DNA from: Isoetes taiwanensis
Lineage: Eukaryota > Streptophyta > Lycopodiopsida > Isoetales > Isoetaceae
DNA length: 64,000 nt
Direction of reading: 5' to 3'
Assembly (NCBI GenBank): GCA_021234155.1
Contig: JAJEKV010000084.1
Location: 1,118,001 to 1,182,000 of the forward strand
The translations under genes were made by a program, and so were the position numbers. This document shows positions 42,840 through 53,144 of the stretch, piece after piece; position 1 is the stretch's first letter, and each line of letters begins with the position of its first letter. The notes below the pieces were generated by a model. The model was not told the origin of the DNA, ran no database searches, and saw only the letters and a list, made by a program, of their open reading frames with translations.

Positions 42840-43219
42840 ATTCCTGAAGACCAGGAGCAGGGCAGGAATAAGGCACTAGGTCAAGCATCGGGTAGTAGAC
42901 CCATGCCACCACCAAAACCCACGCAGAGGACCACGCCCCAGTCAAAGAAGAGACCCAGAACGAACAAATGACGGCCTTTGTGGAGCTTAGTCCAAAGTCA
43001 GCAAGATTCCATGCACATAATGAAGGCGCTGCCAGATTCCTCGAAAATCAGGAGTTGATCCGTGAGTTGGTAACTGAGACCTGCCACATATCTATTTTGG
43101 GCCCAAGGCCGTTGTACAATATATATGAGTATAGATCTCAAGTTTTAGATGAGATTTTGGCCTTGTCTCAATTGTTTTCCTCTCGCTTGACGAGAGTTCA
43201 TGTACTCAAACCCACGTGA
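42840..43219 (+). pseudogene. unrecognised coding-like segment
   Basis: One frame reads PEDQEQGRNKALGQASGSRP and QSKKRPRTNK then stops at 42971; another continues VKEETQNEQMTAFVELSPKS, ARFHAHNEGAARFLENQEL and LVTETCHISILGPRPLYNIY. Composition is protein-like but no family is recognised. It may be the end of a retrotransposon gag or a host gene remnant. Confidence 0.3.
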
Positions 43220-43319
43220 CACTCAGCAAGGATTCTCCTGTTTGATCCAAGGGTCCTCATAGAGGGCTGTCTTGCAGGAGATGCCGAACCCAAACCCCAA
43301 ACACTGGCGCCGATGCCGG

Positions 43320-43819
43320 GTCTTGCTTATTTTTCTCTCCCATCAATATGAGGAACTCCTTAGCCAAACTGCGGCTAGATTGGAACGCCATCAGCGCCGT
43401 GAAGCTGCTCATGACATGTATGATCCTGACTATGATATTGAAGGAGGCCGTGTCTGCTCACGTGCTCAGTCGGCACCGCCCACCTCTCGTGTCAGTTCTC
43501 GACCAGGGTCTCCCCCTGTTTGCAAGCATTGCTCTCAACCACAGTCGCCATATCATACACCGGTCCATCCTACTCCTCATTATTTTCAGACTCCAGACAG
43601 CACTTACATTCATATTCCTTCTGGTCACACTCCTTTGCCTTCGCAACCCTCTTCTCCTCCGGCGGGGATGGGCTATCCATGTGTCTCTTTGGCCCTCCCC
43701 GTGTTCATGAATTTCAGTCTTTCCCTTCCTTTCAACACTCGGTTCCAGTTTACAACGTTACTAATCTCAAGTTAAATGAGGACGGATCCCACGACCCTTT
43801 GCCCACAACCAATTTTTGA
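43320..43819 (+). pseudogene. unrecognised coding-like segment (charged N-part, Pro-rich C-part)
   Basis: Reads SHQYEELLSQTAARLERHQR, REAAHDMYDPDYDIEGGRV, RVSSRPGSPPVCKHCSQPQS, HTPVHPTPHYFQTPDSTYIH; after a frame change near 43680 it continues FGPPRVHEFQSFPSFQHSVP and VYNVTNLKLNEDGSHDPLPT with a stop at 43817. A short coiled-coil-like start and a Pro/Ser-rich middle suggest a gag-like or regulatory protein, but I cannot assign it. Confidence 0.3.
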
Positions 43820-44340
43820 ATGAAATCAAACTGTTTTCTCCAAGCATTTTTGTATCTCTAAAATTTTGTCTCTGCGTTTGTCTCAATAAAGTCTAGGGAA
43901 CACTATAAATCAACCACATGAGATCTCTGATTCATCAAAGTAACCATAGGAAATTTTCCGGCACGACCTAAAAAAATTCCCCAACACAACAAATCATTTT
44001 TAATTTAGCCTTTAAAATCATTTTTAATTTAGCCTTTATAAAATTTCTAAATTCTGTTTTTTCGAATGCAATAAATGGAATAAAATGCCGTGAGAATTTA
44101 TTGCATGAAATGCAATATTCTCTATATATACCATATACATGTTATGTCTGGCGGGCCAGGCGTGTTAATTCAAGCAATCAATTATTCACGCTTATTTATT
44201 TCTAATTATGCCTATATAAATCCATTTCACGCTCTCAAAGTTCCTACATATTCTTCCTTTCTTCATACGATTTGCCGGTTGCGCTTCTGCTGTGTTTTCA
44301 TCCGCCCTCCTAAAATCTTGGTGAGCAGGTTTCTTTTCAG
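43820..44340. other. non-coding stretch with a 24-bp doublet
   Basis: ATCATTTTTAATTTAGCCTTT occurs twice head to tail at about 43992-44040. Nothing else is recognised. Confidence 0.5.
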
Positions 44341-44449
44341 CAATGTTAGATGCTTCTTTGGTTTCGGCAATTCCTAACTTACTAAAAGACTCTGCCTTTT
44401 GTTCTGTAGCATCTGTAGCAGAGGACATCAGTAGCAGAGGACATCGGAG

Positions 44450-44567
44450 GCTCAGAATTAAAACCAAAAGCAGAGGACTCCGGTCTTCGAATCCAAAAGC
44501 CTCGGAATTAAAACCAAAAGCAAAGTGCTTCGTTCTTCGAATCCAAAAGCCTCAGAATTCAAGGTTA
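44450..44567 (+). repeat. tandem duplication of about 57 bp
   Basis: GAATTAAAACCAAAAGCAGA with TCTTCGAATCCAAAAGCCTC is followed directly by GAATTAAAACCAAAAGCAAA with TCTTCGAATCCAAAAGCCTC. Just before it, GTAGCAGAGGACATC is also doubled (about 44416-44445). The region gives spurious ORFs. Confidence 0.8.
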
Positions 44568-44820
44568 GTTTTGATTTAGTTTTAAGCTGCATGTCAATGG
44601 CAGGTTTAATCCAAGAAGAGAAGCTTATGCATTTGCTCGAGGCAGAGGAAGCAGATGATGTTTATGAAAACCAGAATAGATTTTTATAAACTTCATCTGC
44701 TTCTTTTTGTTTTGAGTAAATTCTTGAGTTTCTCTTCCTGAATTAATCATGTTGTTGCATGCAAGTTTCTATTATGAATAGTAGAAAGCATTAGAAAACT
44801 CTTAAAGATAAAATTTGAAA

Positions 44821-45196
44821 CACGCTAAGCGTGTTCCAATACATGCTAAGCATGTTCCGATTACATGCTAACCTTAGCCTTGAATATGTATACACGCTCG
44901 GCGTGCATTCAGTAGAGAGAGAAAAAAAAACATATATAGAAAGATAAGTAAATAGATAAAGGCCAGGCATCGTGTAAATAATTGCCTGGCCTTTATCTAT
45001 TTACTTATCTATCTGTACAGTTTTTTTTTCTCTCTGCTGAATACACACCGAGCGTGTATAGTTTTTCCTATATACCAGTTTACACACTGAGCGTGTAAAC
45101 AATTGTATCCTTAGTTTCAACTTTTAATTTAAACACGCCGGGCGTGTCTCTTAGTTTCTAAATTTATAAATAAATAAATATAACACGTCAGGCGTG
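44821..45196. repeat. cluster of 13-bp palindromes CACGC-N3-GCGTG around a foldback
   Basis: Copies at 44821 (CACGCTAAGCGTG), 44842 (CATGCTAAGCATG), 44893 (CACGCTCGGCGTG), 45044 (CACACCGAGCGTG), 45083 (CACACTGAGCGTG), 45134 (CACGCCGGGCGTG) and 45184 (CACGTCAGGCGTG). The copies at 44893 and 45044 form the outer ends of a larger inverted repeat. Three more lie at 47119, 47152 and 47190. GC-rich palindromes in an AT-rich background stand out by eye. Confidence 0.85.
44893..45056. repeat. 164-bp foldback
   Basis: Left arm runs from CACGCTCGGCGTGCATTCAG through AGAGAGAAAAAAAAAC to AGATAAAGGCCAGGCA (44893-44970); right arm from TGCCTGGCCTTTATCTATTT through GTTTTTTTTTCTCTCT to CACACCGAGCGTG (44983-45056). 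The arms are reverse complements apart from small gaps; the loop is about 12 bases. It looks like a MITE or hairpin element bounded by the 13-bp palindrome. Confidence 0.8.
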
Positions 45197-45229
45197 AATA
45201 CTGATACTCCTCTAACTTCCTATTGATAG

Positions 45230-45780
45230 ATGCCAAGTTACATTAATCACCCAGTTGGTGAACAAGATGCAATAGTGGGTTACGTCCATTTGGGGCAGCA
45301 ATCACACAGCCCGGCTCCAGTTGCGGCTCCAAGCTCCAGTCCGGTTGAACCGCATCCGAGCACAGTCCGGCTGGAGCCCCAGTTGCACAAATCTTGCAAC
45401 CCCTGCAGTACTTGGATCAAGTGATGATGATGAATGCAGAGCGCAGGGCCATTTTAAATCTGGGCTCTACGGAGGCTGGCCTTATTAGCTGACCACTTCG
45501 ATCATGATGTACATGTATTGATCGAGAGCGAATCTCGCAACCGTCAGCTCGAGATTCAAAATGAGGAGCTCCATTTCTTAGTGGCCAGCCTCTGTGCCCA
45601 GATGCCTCAACACGAACCACTACCGCAGGCGGCATAGAATGCAATGCTTCAACCAATGGAGCATGACCAGGAGGTGGAGCAGGAGGAGGAGCAGGAGGTG
45701 GAGGTGGAGCAAGCGGGGGAGGTGGAGCTGGAGCCTGGGGTTTTACCTGAAGAATTCACTATGCCCTGGAATAGAAATGG
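45230..45780 (+). pseudogene. unrecognised coding-like segment with acidic repeats
   Basis: Starts MPSYINHPVGEQDAIVGYVH, then a Pro/Ser-rich part (APVAAPSSSPVEPHPSTVRL), a frame change, then VLIESESRNRQLEIQNEELH (coiled-coil-like), CAQMPQHEPLPQAA with a TAG, and an acidic low-complexity run (EQEEEQEVEVEQ) ending PEEFTMPWNRNG. It resembles an accessory protein of a transposon, but no family is identifiable. Confidence 0.3.
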
Positions 45781-46658
45781 GAGTATCGATAGCCAAGCTA
45801 CTCAGTAGACTGGGCTTGAAACAGGGATTTTGTATGTCTGGTTTATCCAGATTATATATAATTGTAAACTTTTGCCAAGCAATACAACAAATTTTGTCTA
45901 CTTCTATATTTCTACAATGTAATACATGTTACATACCTTTTTTAAGCGGTTTCTTGGCCATGCAACAAATGTTCCAACACTTTCTCCAACCGTATCCCCA
46001 CCGGGGTGTCTGTGAGGTAAAGCTTCATCCATAGCGCATCAGTTAATCACTGTAACTCGGACATACTTATCCCCGAGCGGAATTCCATGACAGTTTGCAG
46101 TCGGATCGATGGAGTCGATCTTGCATAATCCTACTTTCCTTTTCTGATTTGTAGTTAGCATGAAACATTCATCTTCGACACTGCAAACAATTGCCTATTC
46201 AGACACCTACTATTGGAAATTAATGTTCAAGCTATAGGAATGAGATGGGTACCAGAATTCTGTAGCCATTCTTGAGAAGCTGATTCGAGTTCTCGAAATC
46301 ATAGGCGCTATGGAAACTCAGGCGGTCGGGAAAAATTTGAGTTAGAAGAAAGCTTAGGTTAACTACGTTTAGGCATAAATGTAATCAATGAAAGAACACG
46401 GTATATTGGTTTTTAAAAACTCAATGAAAGAAGTCGGCGGACGGGTTCTTTTTTTTTTTTGAAAGTGAATCTTCGTCATTATTATTTTTATGTGTCAAGA
46501 ATATTTCGAAACTGCATATTGTGTTTTCTTGAAATTCAAATTTCTCTCGTGCAGGTAGAAAAAGCTATTTCTCGTACAGGTAGAAAAAGCAATTTCTTCG
46601 AGCAGATCGAGCGCTTATCCGAGCGATCTTGCGACTCTGTTACTAGGCAACTCCAGAG

Positions 46659-48000
46659 ATGTCTTCTAAAATGAGAGGTGGTCGAGGCGGACGGGGCCGA
46701 GGAAGCGGTGGCAGAGGAAACTCAAAACCCGGATCTTCTCAAGTTTTAGAGGACGTTGATCAGACCCCTATTCAAGGTATTTAATTTGCCACAGAATACA
46801 CAGTGTATGGAGAGTATTATGCATTGCATGAATTTGAGTTATTTCCTTGCCTTCAGTTAATATGCTTTGCATGAATTTGAGTTATTATGCTTTGCATGAA
46901 TTTAAATTATTACCTTCAGTTAATGCTCTGATTGTCTGTTTTTTAGAACATAATTTTGCTCTGTTTTTAGATAGAGTTCTTAGTAGTTTTTAACAGAGGG
47001 GTACACACCTATTTAGAGCTGGAGTTTTTGACAGTTAGAGATAGCAGTGTTCAATGAGGTTAAATATAAAGGGTACGTAGCTTAAAATGTGGATGCATAC
47101 TAATTTAGCTTCAAATTCATGCATAGCATGGTTCACAATAGGAGCTACGAACACGCCAAGCGTGAATTATACTAATTTAGGTTTAAATTCACGCCTAGCG
47201 TGATCTCTTGTTCTGGAAAATACTATAAAAAAATGTTCATCTTCTTTTGCAGTGCCCAAGAGGAAGAAAATCCCTAATAATTCGGGGTCTATTCCTGGTA
47301 AGAAACCAAGGGTAGACGACCCAGATGCAGTACCATATGATCTCATTAGATGATGAAGGGCCAATTCTTATAGCAACCACTGAACCTGCGTGCCCTGAAG
47401 AGGAAATGAACGAGGGTGCCGAGTGGTACGTTGACCTTGCCAAGACAAATGGCAAGCTCGACTTAACTCTCTTCTCGAGGAAAAAGGAAGCAGACAAGAT
47501 GACCAAACAAAGGATCCTAATCTCTTGTGAGGAAGAGGACGACACCAATTGCAAATTGCCCTTGGAGATTACACATAAGCAGAAGAAAGATCTGCTCAGA
47601 CTTACTCACCGTATACTGCATACAAGGATACGCTCATGAGGACAGATGTGAACGGTGAGACATGTTTTAAGTATGGCTGGCCCACCAATGTAGCAGTCAT
47701 GCCAATATCTATTTGCCAAGGGGTTACAACTGTGCGTAGAGGCATGTTCAATAAACCGACACCAAGTCACTATTTGCAGCAAGCTAGGGAATTAGCTGAC
47801 TTGAAAGCTTCTAGGAGGGTCCTAAATCTAGGAAAGGATGTTCTTCCTGCAGTTGTCGAAGGCATGGAGGCTTCTGTTTTTTAGAATAAACAGGACAGGG
47901 TGGCGCAGCTAGAGGCCATGAACAAGCTGAAAGATATGTATGATATCGATTAGAGTGATTAGTTGTTGCGGGCTCTCGAAGTACACTTGATGTATTAGAG
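46659..48000 (+). pseudogene. unassigned spliced nuclear-type gene, decayed
   Basis: Exon 1 (46659-46776) reads MSSKMRGGRGGRGRGSGGRG and ends CAAG/GTATTT; exon 2 starts at 47253 after TTCTTTTGCAG and joins in phase: VPKRKKIPNNSGSIPGKKPR (two NLS-like basic runs). After a frameshift at about 47345 it continues SLDDEGPILIATTEPACPEE, WYVDLAKTNGKLDLTLFSRK, QRILISCEEEDDTNCKLPLE; after another at about 47610, RTDVNGETCFKYGWPTNVAV, KPTPSHYLQQARELADLKAS and RRVLNLGKDVLPAVVEGMEA. TAG codons follow at sites where Trp would fit (SVF-stop-NKQD, DID-stop-SD-stop-LLRALE). An RGG-box-like start plus NLS suggests a nuclear, nucleic-acid-binding protein (inference). I do not recognise the family; a transposon-encoded protein is possible. 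Confidence 0.45.
47119..47202. repeat. three more CACGC-N3-GCGTG-type palindromes in an intron
   Basis: CATGCATAGCATG (47119), CACGCCAAGCGTG (47152) and CACGCCTAGCGTG (47190) lie in the intron at 46777-47252. The first and third are embedded in a diverged direct repeat ACTAATTTAG(C/G)TT-AAATTCA. Confidence 0.8.
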
Positions 48001-48198
48001 ATGATAAATTTTATCTAATTTCATCAATTAAAACCTATGAAGTTGAACCCACCATTGACGTCCAAAACATTTGAGAATGATTGTCAATCCCCACGATGTA
48101 GAAGATGTCTTGAAACATGCGAAATTTAAATTGTTTCTACCTTGAGTTGGTGGGCTCCTAAACCCATTTTCTTTTTCTTACAACCATCCAATAAGAGC

Positions 48199-48345
48199 CA
48201 ATGGGCTGAGTGGATGACACTCAACTTGAATTTTCGTTCCTTTCCATCCACATAGTAATATAGCAGCCAATGGGCTTTGAACTTAAGTGGATGATGCTTG
48301 ATTTTAAATTTCATTCCTTTCCACCCGTATAATAATAACATGGGT
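48199..48345 (+). repeat. imperfect direct repeat (about 75 bp)
   Basis: CCAATGGGCTGAGTGGATGA with GTTCCTTTCCATCCACATAG (48199-48255) recurs as CCAATGGGCTTTGAACTTAA with ATTCCTTTCCACCCGTATAA (48268-48335). The ORF across it is spurious. Confidence 0.6.
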
Positions 48346-48673
48346 CGTTCTTGATCACTGGGTCCCGACATATTCTTTTGAATATACGTAATCAAGGATG
48401 GAGGAATAATAACATACCTCAACTGCCTATAAGAAAATGCTCCCCATATGACATCAAACATGGTTTAAAGTCGAATATGTTTGAGTAGCCGGCCTCTAGC
48501 TGCCTGCGCCTTCCTACGTTCCCACTGCTTAGCAAAGGATTTAACTGCTGCCAAAGCATCGACAACCCCAGACATACCTCAAAGGCGAGAAAATGTAGAG
48601 GACCAGATATGCCTGCAGCCATTAGTAAACTCTGGGTCTGACAAATATCGAGTGTTAAGCTCGAAATAGGTTC

Positions 48674-48955
48674 TTATAGTTCGTCTATGCACTCGAAGCC
48701 AGCAGCTATTACATTATAATACCCACGATCATGCCGAGCGTAAGCTCTACCTGGTCCAGTCCAGCCATTACACCACGTAAAAGACTGGTCTCCGTCAACC
48801 TCTACCATTCTGCAGTCCAGCACAAGCTGCCTCCACTGCTCACGTTCAAATCCCTGAACAACCTGTGTACCCCTACCACACCTATCTGCTTCAAACTCAA
48901 CCATATTAAAATCACCAACTAGTAGCCATGCTACATTATAACCATCATCCAATTA
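48674..48955 (-). mobile_element. LINE endonuclease fragment
   Basis: Minus-strand frame reads VAWLLVGDFNMVEFEADRCG, QWRQLVLDCRMVEVDGDQSF and TWCNGWTGPGRAYARHDRGY. GDFN, FTWCN and the R-x2-RLDR-Y pattern are hallmarks of the APE-type endonuclease of plant LINEs. The flanks are not LINE-like, so it is a short fragment. Confidence 0.8.
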
Positions 48956-48959
48956 AATT

Positions 48960-50700
48960 TGGATTATGTCAACTCCAAAATCACGCCAACCTGTTGTTGT
49001 CTTCTAGGGGGTTTTTGTTTTTTCTAATCTTTTTTTTTTTGACTTGATAAATAACATAAGGACGTGTGACGTTTCACATGCGAATTGAAATATGCAAAAA
49101 TGAAGAGCAAGTTGCTAAGATAGATGAGACCAAAATTGAAGAGCATTTAGATGAAAATATTAGGTTTGATAATAACAGATTGCATTTGTTGATGGCAAAC
49201 CTGCTAAACCACCAACCTCATGTCAAAGAAGTAATAGTCTTGGTCTAGGACCTCCAGATCACTTGAGGTGACCACTCTGTGCTGGAATATTTGTGTTTAG
49301 ACCTCCAGAAAACAAGATTTCACTAGTTTCCCTAAAGCTTAAAAAGCTAGTCTTGTTCAAACAGGCACAGAAACCAATGCACTCGACATTTTGAGCCCAA
49401 ATAAGCATAGCATGATACAATGATATGTGTAAAAAGTGTTGTAGAAAGTCTATGCAAGGAATCTCCACAGTTGGTAAGGAATATTGATTCTTGACTCGGT
49501 CGAAACTAGTCAATAATTTGGGACGGTGCACCAAATTTTGCCAAATGAAAACGATGATGAATTTTTGATTCAACTAAATTCGACGGTGAGCCACGGGACT
49601 GCACAATAAGTGCATGCTATTTTCAAGGTCAAAAAATCAGTATGTGATTTAAAAAACATGTTTAAGCATCAAATATCCATAAAAAAATGAGACAGACTTT
49701 GAAACCTTAGATGATTGCTTTTTCCCCCTTTTTTTTTACTTTTTCAACTTTTCCTTTTCCAAATGATTGCACTAGATGCAACTATAGTTTCGGATGCAAC
49801 CAGATGCAGATATTTAGTTTTTTCTTTCTATTTTTTGAATTAATTTAGATGCAAGTGCAACAAATAATATTTTTCAAGGTCAGATTTTCATTCAACTGGA
49901 AGCAGAGTCATCACATTTGATATCATGTTAATGATCAAGATGATCAATTAACAAGACACCTCTAAAAACACACAAATCATGAATTTTTTGGATACAAACT
50001 GATCGTAATATGCCTCAGGATTGATTTCTTAAGGCAGGAGGATCTCTCAGCATCAATTCCGACTTCACTCTTCAGGTACTTCGTCTACGAATCGCGCAAA
50101 AGCCCACCAATTTCTCTGTCGAACAAATCCCCTTTTTAAAAATCTCTGTTTCCGGCCGGATCTTGGCAAATTCAGAGTCTTGGCTATGATTCTGGTCAGT
50201 TTAGGTGTTTCTTTGTGTGCAGCAGGACAAAATGGTTAGCCAATGCAATGATTGCTTAGTTTGATCGAAGAAAAAACAGGTTCTTGGCAAGTTAGATTTT
50301 AGGGTTCGGAGTTTTTCTCAGAACAATTATCCCACAGGCAGGAATGAAAAAGTCGACCAAGGTATAAATAGAGATCCATTTTCTGTTTATTGATTCGTGG
50401 TCTCCTCCCGCCAAGCTTCGGCTCGTGTTTCGACTTGGCATGTCGGGGGACGCCACTTGGCGAAGGATGAGAGGGTAGATAGATGGGGGTAGATGTAGGT
50501 AGGTTTTACCATTTTTTACAATGGGCGTTTCCCAAAGGAAGCCATTTAGAAGGTCAATATAAGCTCTTTTTTTGAAAAATATTTGTGCGGTGGCATGATT
50601 TCATGAGGGCTACCAGGTGGTATCATCAAATTTTGAATGCAATACTTTGATTTTTTGTGGGAAAAATAAATGGAGTGACTAGGCATGGGACTTGGTGAGG
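48960..50700. other. non-coding stretch
   Basis: No gene is recognised. The right part (about 50540-50700) has the same TGATG/GGTGGCA-rich character as the following repeat and may already belong to the gypsy LTR; I could not fix the boundary. Confidence 0.4.
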
Positions 50701-50704
50701 TGGC

Positions 50705-52570
50705 AAAAATGATGATGATGTGGCACTTAAGGGTTGGCAACCATCTTTTCCCCTAGTCAAAATGATTTTTGGCAATAGGTTTAGAATGAGGTGGCAAGGA
50801 GGAAGAACAAGGCTAATAGGCTCATTTTCCAAGCATTTCAATCTTATGGTTGACCAACTTTTTGGGTTTGGTCAGAACTTGCCTAGTCATCATTTGATGA
50901 TGTAAAGTGATGTGATGATGTAGAATGATGTAATGATGTTGAGTGATGTAATGGTGTGGAGTGATGTGGTGATGTGGACACTTGTTGCTTAGGTGGCAAC
51001 TTGGTGGATGACACATGGAAGTAGCAAATAATGGGTGGACCCAAGTAGCTTTGTAGGTGATGACATGTGTGTCGAGCCATCATGCCATGTCACCTAGAAG
51101 TGGTGACTAGGCAAGTCGTGCTTAGCTTTTCCTTTTTTTTTTTTTTATTTTGGCTAGCAAAAAAGTGCTTTTTAGCTTTAGCTACTTGGTGTGAAGTGCA
51201 TGATAATGGAATGGTGTGGTGAAGAATAGTAACATGAAACTTGATGCTAGGCAATCTCTTTGGTGTAACAACTTTCTTGGAAATTGTGCCTTAGGTAGTG
51301 GTAGGTCAACTATGGAACAAGAGGCTATGTGTGAGATGAATAATGGTATAGGGTGTGGAGATGCAAAAAACAAAATAAGGGTAATGGTATATTGGAAATG
51401 AGATCAATGTGAAGGAATAGAGTAGAAATGACAACATGAAGGAGAAATATACCATTTTCATAGCTTGCAAACTTCACAGGGGTCTTCCAAACTTCTAGAT
51501 GCTTAGATCCTCTCAATGTGTGACCTTGATTCCAGTTCAATGTCTTCACTTGGTTCTTCAACATAGTATCTTCTTTCTTCTGCAATATGAATAAGATTTG
51601 ATGGCACCTTGCCATGTTGCCATAGCAAGGCAACATCATGCTAAACAAGGAAAAGAAATGGCTGGTCCCCTCAGCCTTGTGAGCAAAAAATGGAATATGA
51701 TAGAAGAGTAATGATGGTAGTGCAAGAGAATGAAAATTCTGAGAATATGGGCAGCAAAGGTGATAAAAAGAGATGAAAAAAAATGAAAATGAAGTTGGAG
51801 AAAGTCTGTGCAGATGGACATAGTAATGTGAATGATGCTTGAGTGAATGTCTTCAGAAGGATGTTTGTATGGAGTTGGAACAGGGACTTGATTTTGAGAG
51901 TTTCGTGACCTGACTTGACTTGTTTGACTTCTCTTGAAAGATGTGTGGAGCAGGAACAATAACTTGAGTTGGGAGTATTTTTATCTTTTTCTAAAACTTG
52001 AGCCACCTTTATGGAAGGCTTATGGAAGGTAGCAAGCTGTGTTCTCTCTTTTTTGAAAATGATTTGGGAAGCAAGGGCTAGATGAGAATGGAACAAAGGC
52101 AGATGAAAATGGATGGAATGTATCAGGTGGACCTGCCAGTGTGGAAAAATATATGATGTCAGTACCACGTTCTCCCAGCTAACTGTAGTTATGTTTAGCT
52201 GTTTGGGATCCTGCATCAATGAAGAATTCTGGCTGATGTGAATTGGAGGGCAACTATTTTCTCAGGTGGAGATTATTCAGACTGGTGAACCTGTCATGGC
52301 AAGTTCTACATATGTTAGAAAACAACTCCTCCTAGGCTTTCATGACTGTGATCTCAACCTGCAACATCATAATACACACAAGATATCAAAGTTAAAACCT
52401 ATTTTCTCTTTTTTCCTTTTTTCTCTTTTTCTTTTCTTTTTTTACTTTATGAAAGTAATTTCAAAATAACATCAAAAGAGCACAAGCACCCACATCTTTA
52501 AGGAACATACCTATTAATTTTAAAGCTAGTGTCTCTAATAATTCAAGTAGCTAACTATCCAAATGGCTAT
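50705..52570 (-). repeat. gypsy LTR plus 3' non-coding region, copy 1
   Basis: This 1.9 kb is repeated almost exactly at 55240-57176 and lies just 3' of the integrase end of a minus-strand gypsy element, so it should hold the 3' LTR and the non-coding interval before it. Plus-strand 50880-50972 is a run of about 19-bp imperfect repeats (GATGATGTAAAGTGATGTG and variants). A long pyrimidine tract at 52398-52443 (purine-rich on the element strand) is the likely polypurine tract. Exact LTR ends were not determined. ORFs inside are spurious. Confidence 0.7.
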
Positions 52571-52571
52571 C

Positions 52572-53140
52572 CTATTCAAACAAACTCATACAAATATGTT
52601 GTTGCCAATATCTTTTTAGATGTAATATGTTTATAGGGTTCATGAGCTGCTGACCTGTTGTGATATCTTCTAGGAAGTAAGAATTTGTACCTGCTTGTCC
52701 ACAGATTTTGTATGGCCCTTCCCATAAGCAGTCAAATTTACCTGCTGTGTTTTCCCTTGCCTTGTCCCATTTGAGAACTAGCTCCCCCTCTTTGAAACTT
52801 CCTTGCAATTTGTGAATGGCTTTGAATGCTGCTGCATCTTTTGCCTTCTTAAGCAAGATGGCATTCTCTGCTTCAAACCTCTCTTCTTCTAGATGGAGCA
52901 ACCTATCAAACCTATCCTTGTATGCTTCCTCCATCTGCATTTGAATCTTTAGAGCTAACCTTAAGGAAGGCAACTCTAGTTCCACTGGAATAACAGCCTC
53001 AACACCATAGACAAGAGCAAAAGGTGTATGATTAGTAGCATTTTTAATTGTAGTTCTATATGCCCAAAGTGCATCATGTAATTTAAGGTGCCAATCCTTT
53101 TTTGTACCTCTATTGTCTTCTTGAGAATACCTTTTAGAAC
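52572..53140 (-). pseudogene. gypsy copy 1: integrase C-terminal end
   Basis: Minus strand reads DWHLKLHDALWAYRTTIKNA, TPFALVYGVEAVIPVELELP, FKEGELVLKWDKAR and FDCLWEGPYKICGQAG, ending LKRYWQQHICMSLFE. This is the end of the Ty3/gypsy integrase with the GPY motif. Upstream sequence is lost by an internal deletion that fuses it to RT at about 53145. Copy 2 ends a little earlier because of a local change at about 57180. Confidence 0.85.
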
Positions 53141-53144
53141 TTTG

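Noticed and set aside
48126-48461. 111-codon minus-strand ORF
   Set aside because: It spans an imperfect 75-bp direct repeat, giving a repetitive HWLL/KFK pattern with no known family.
51636-52219. 182-codon and 107-codon minus-strand ORFs, repeated at 55859-56541
   Set aside because: They lie in the non-coding/LTR part of the gypsy repeats, have His/Phe/Ser-rich low-complexity content, and differ by frameshift between the two copies.
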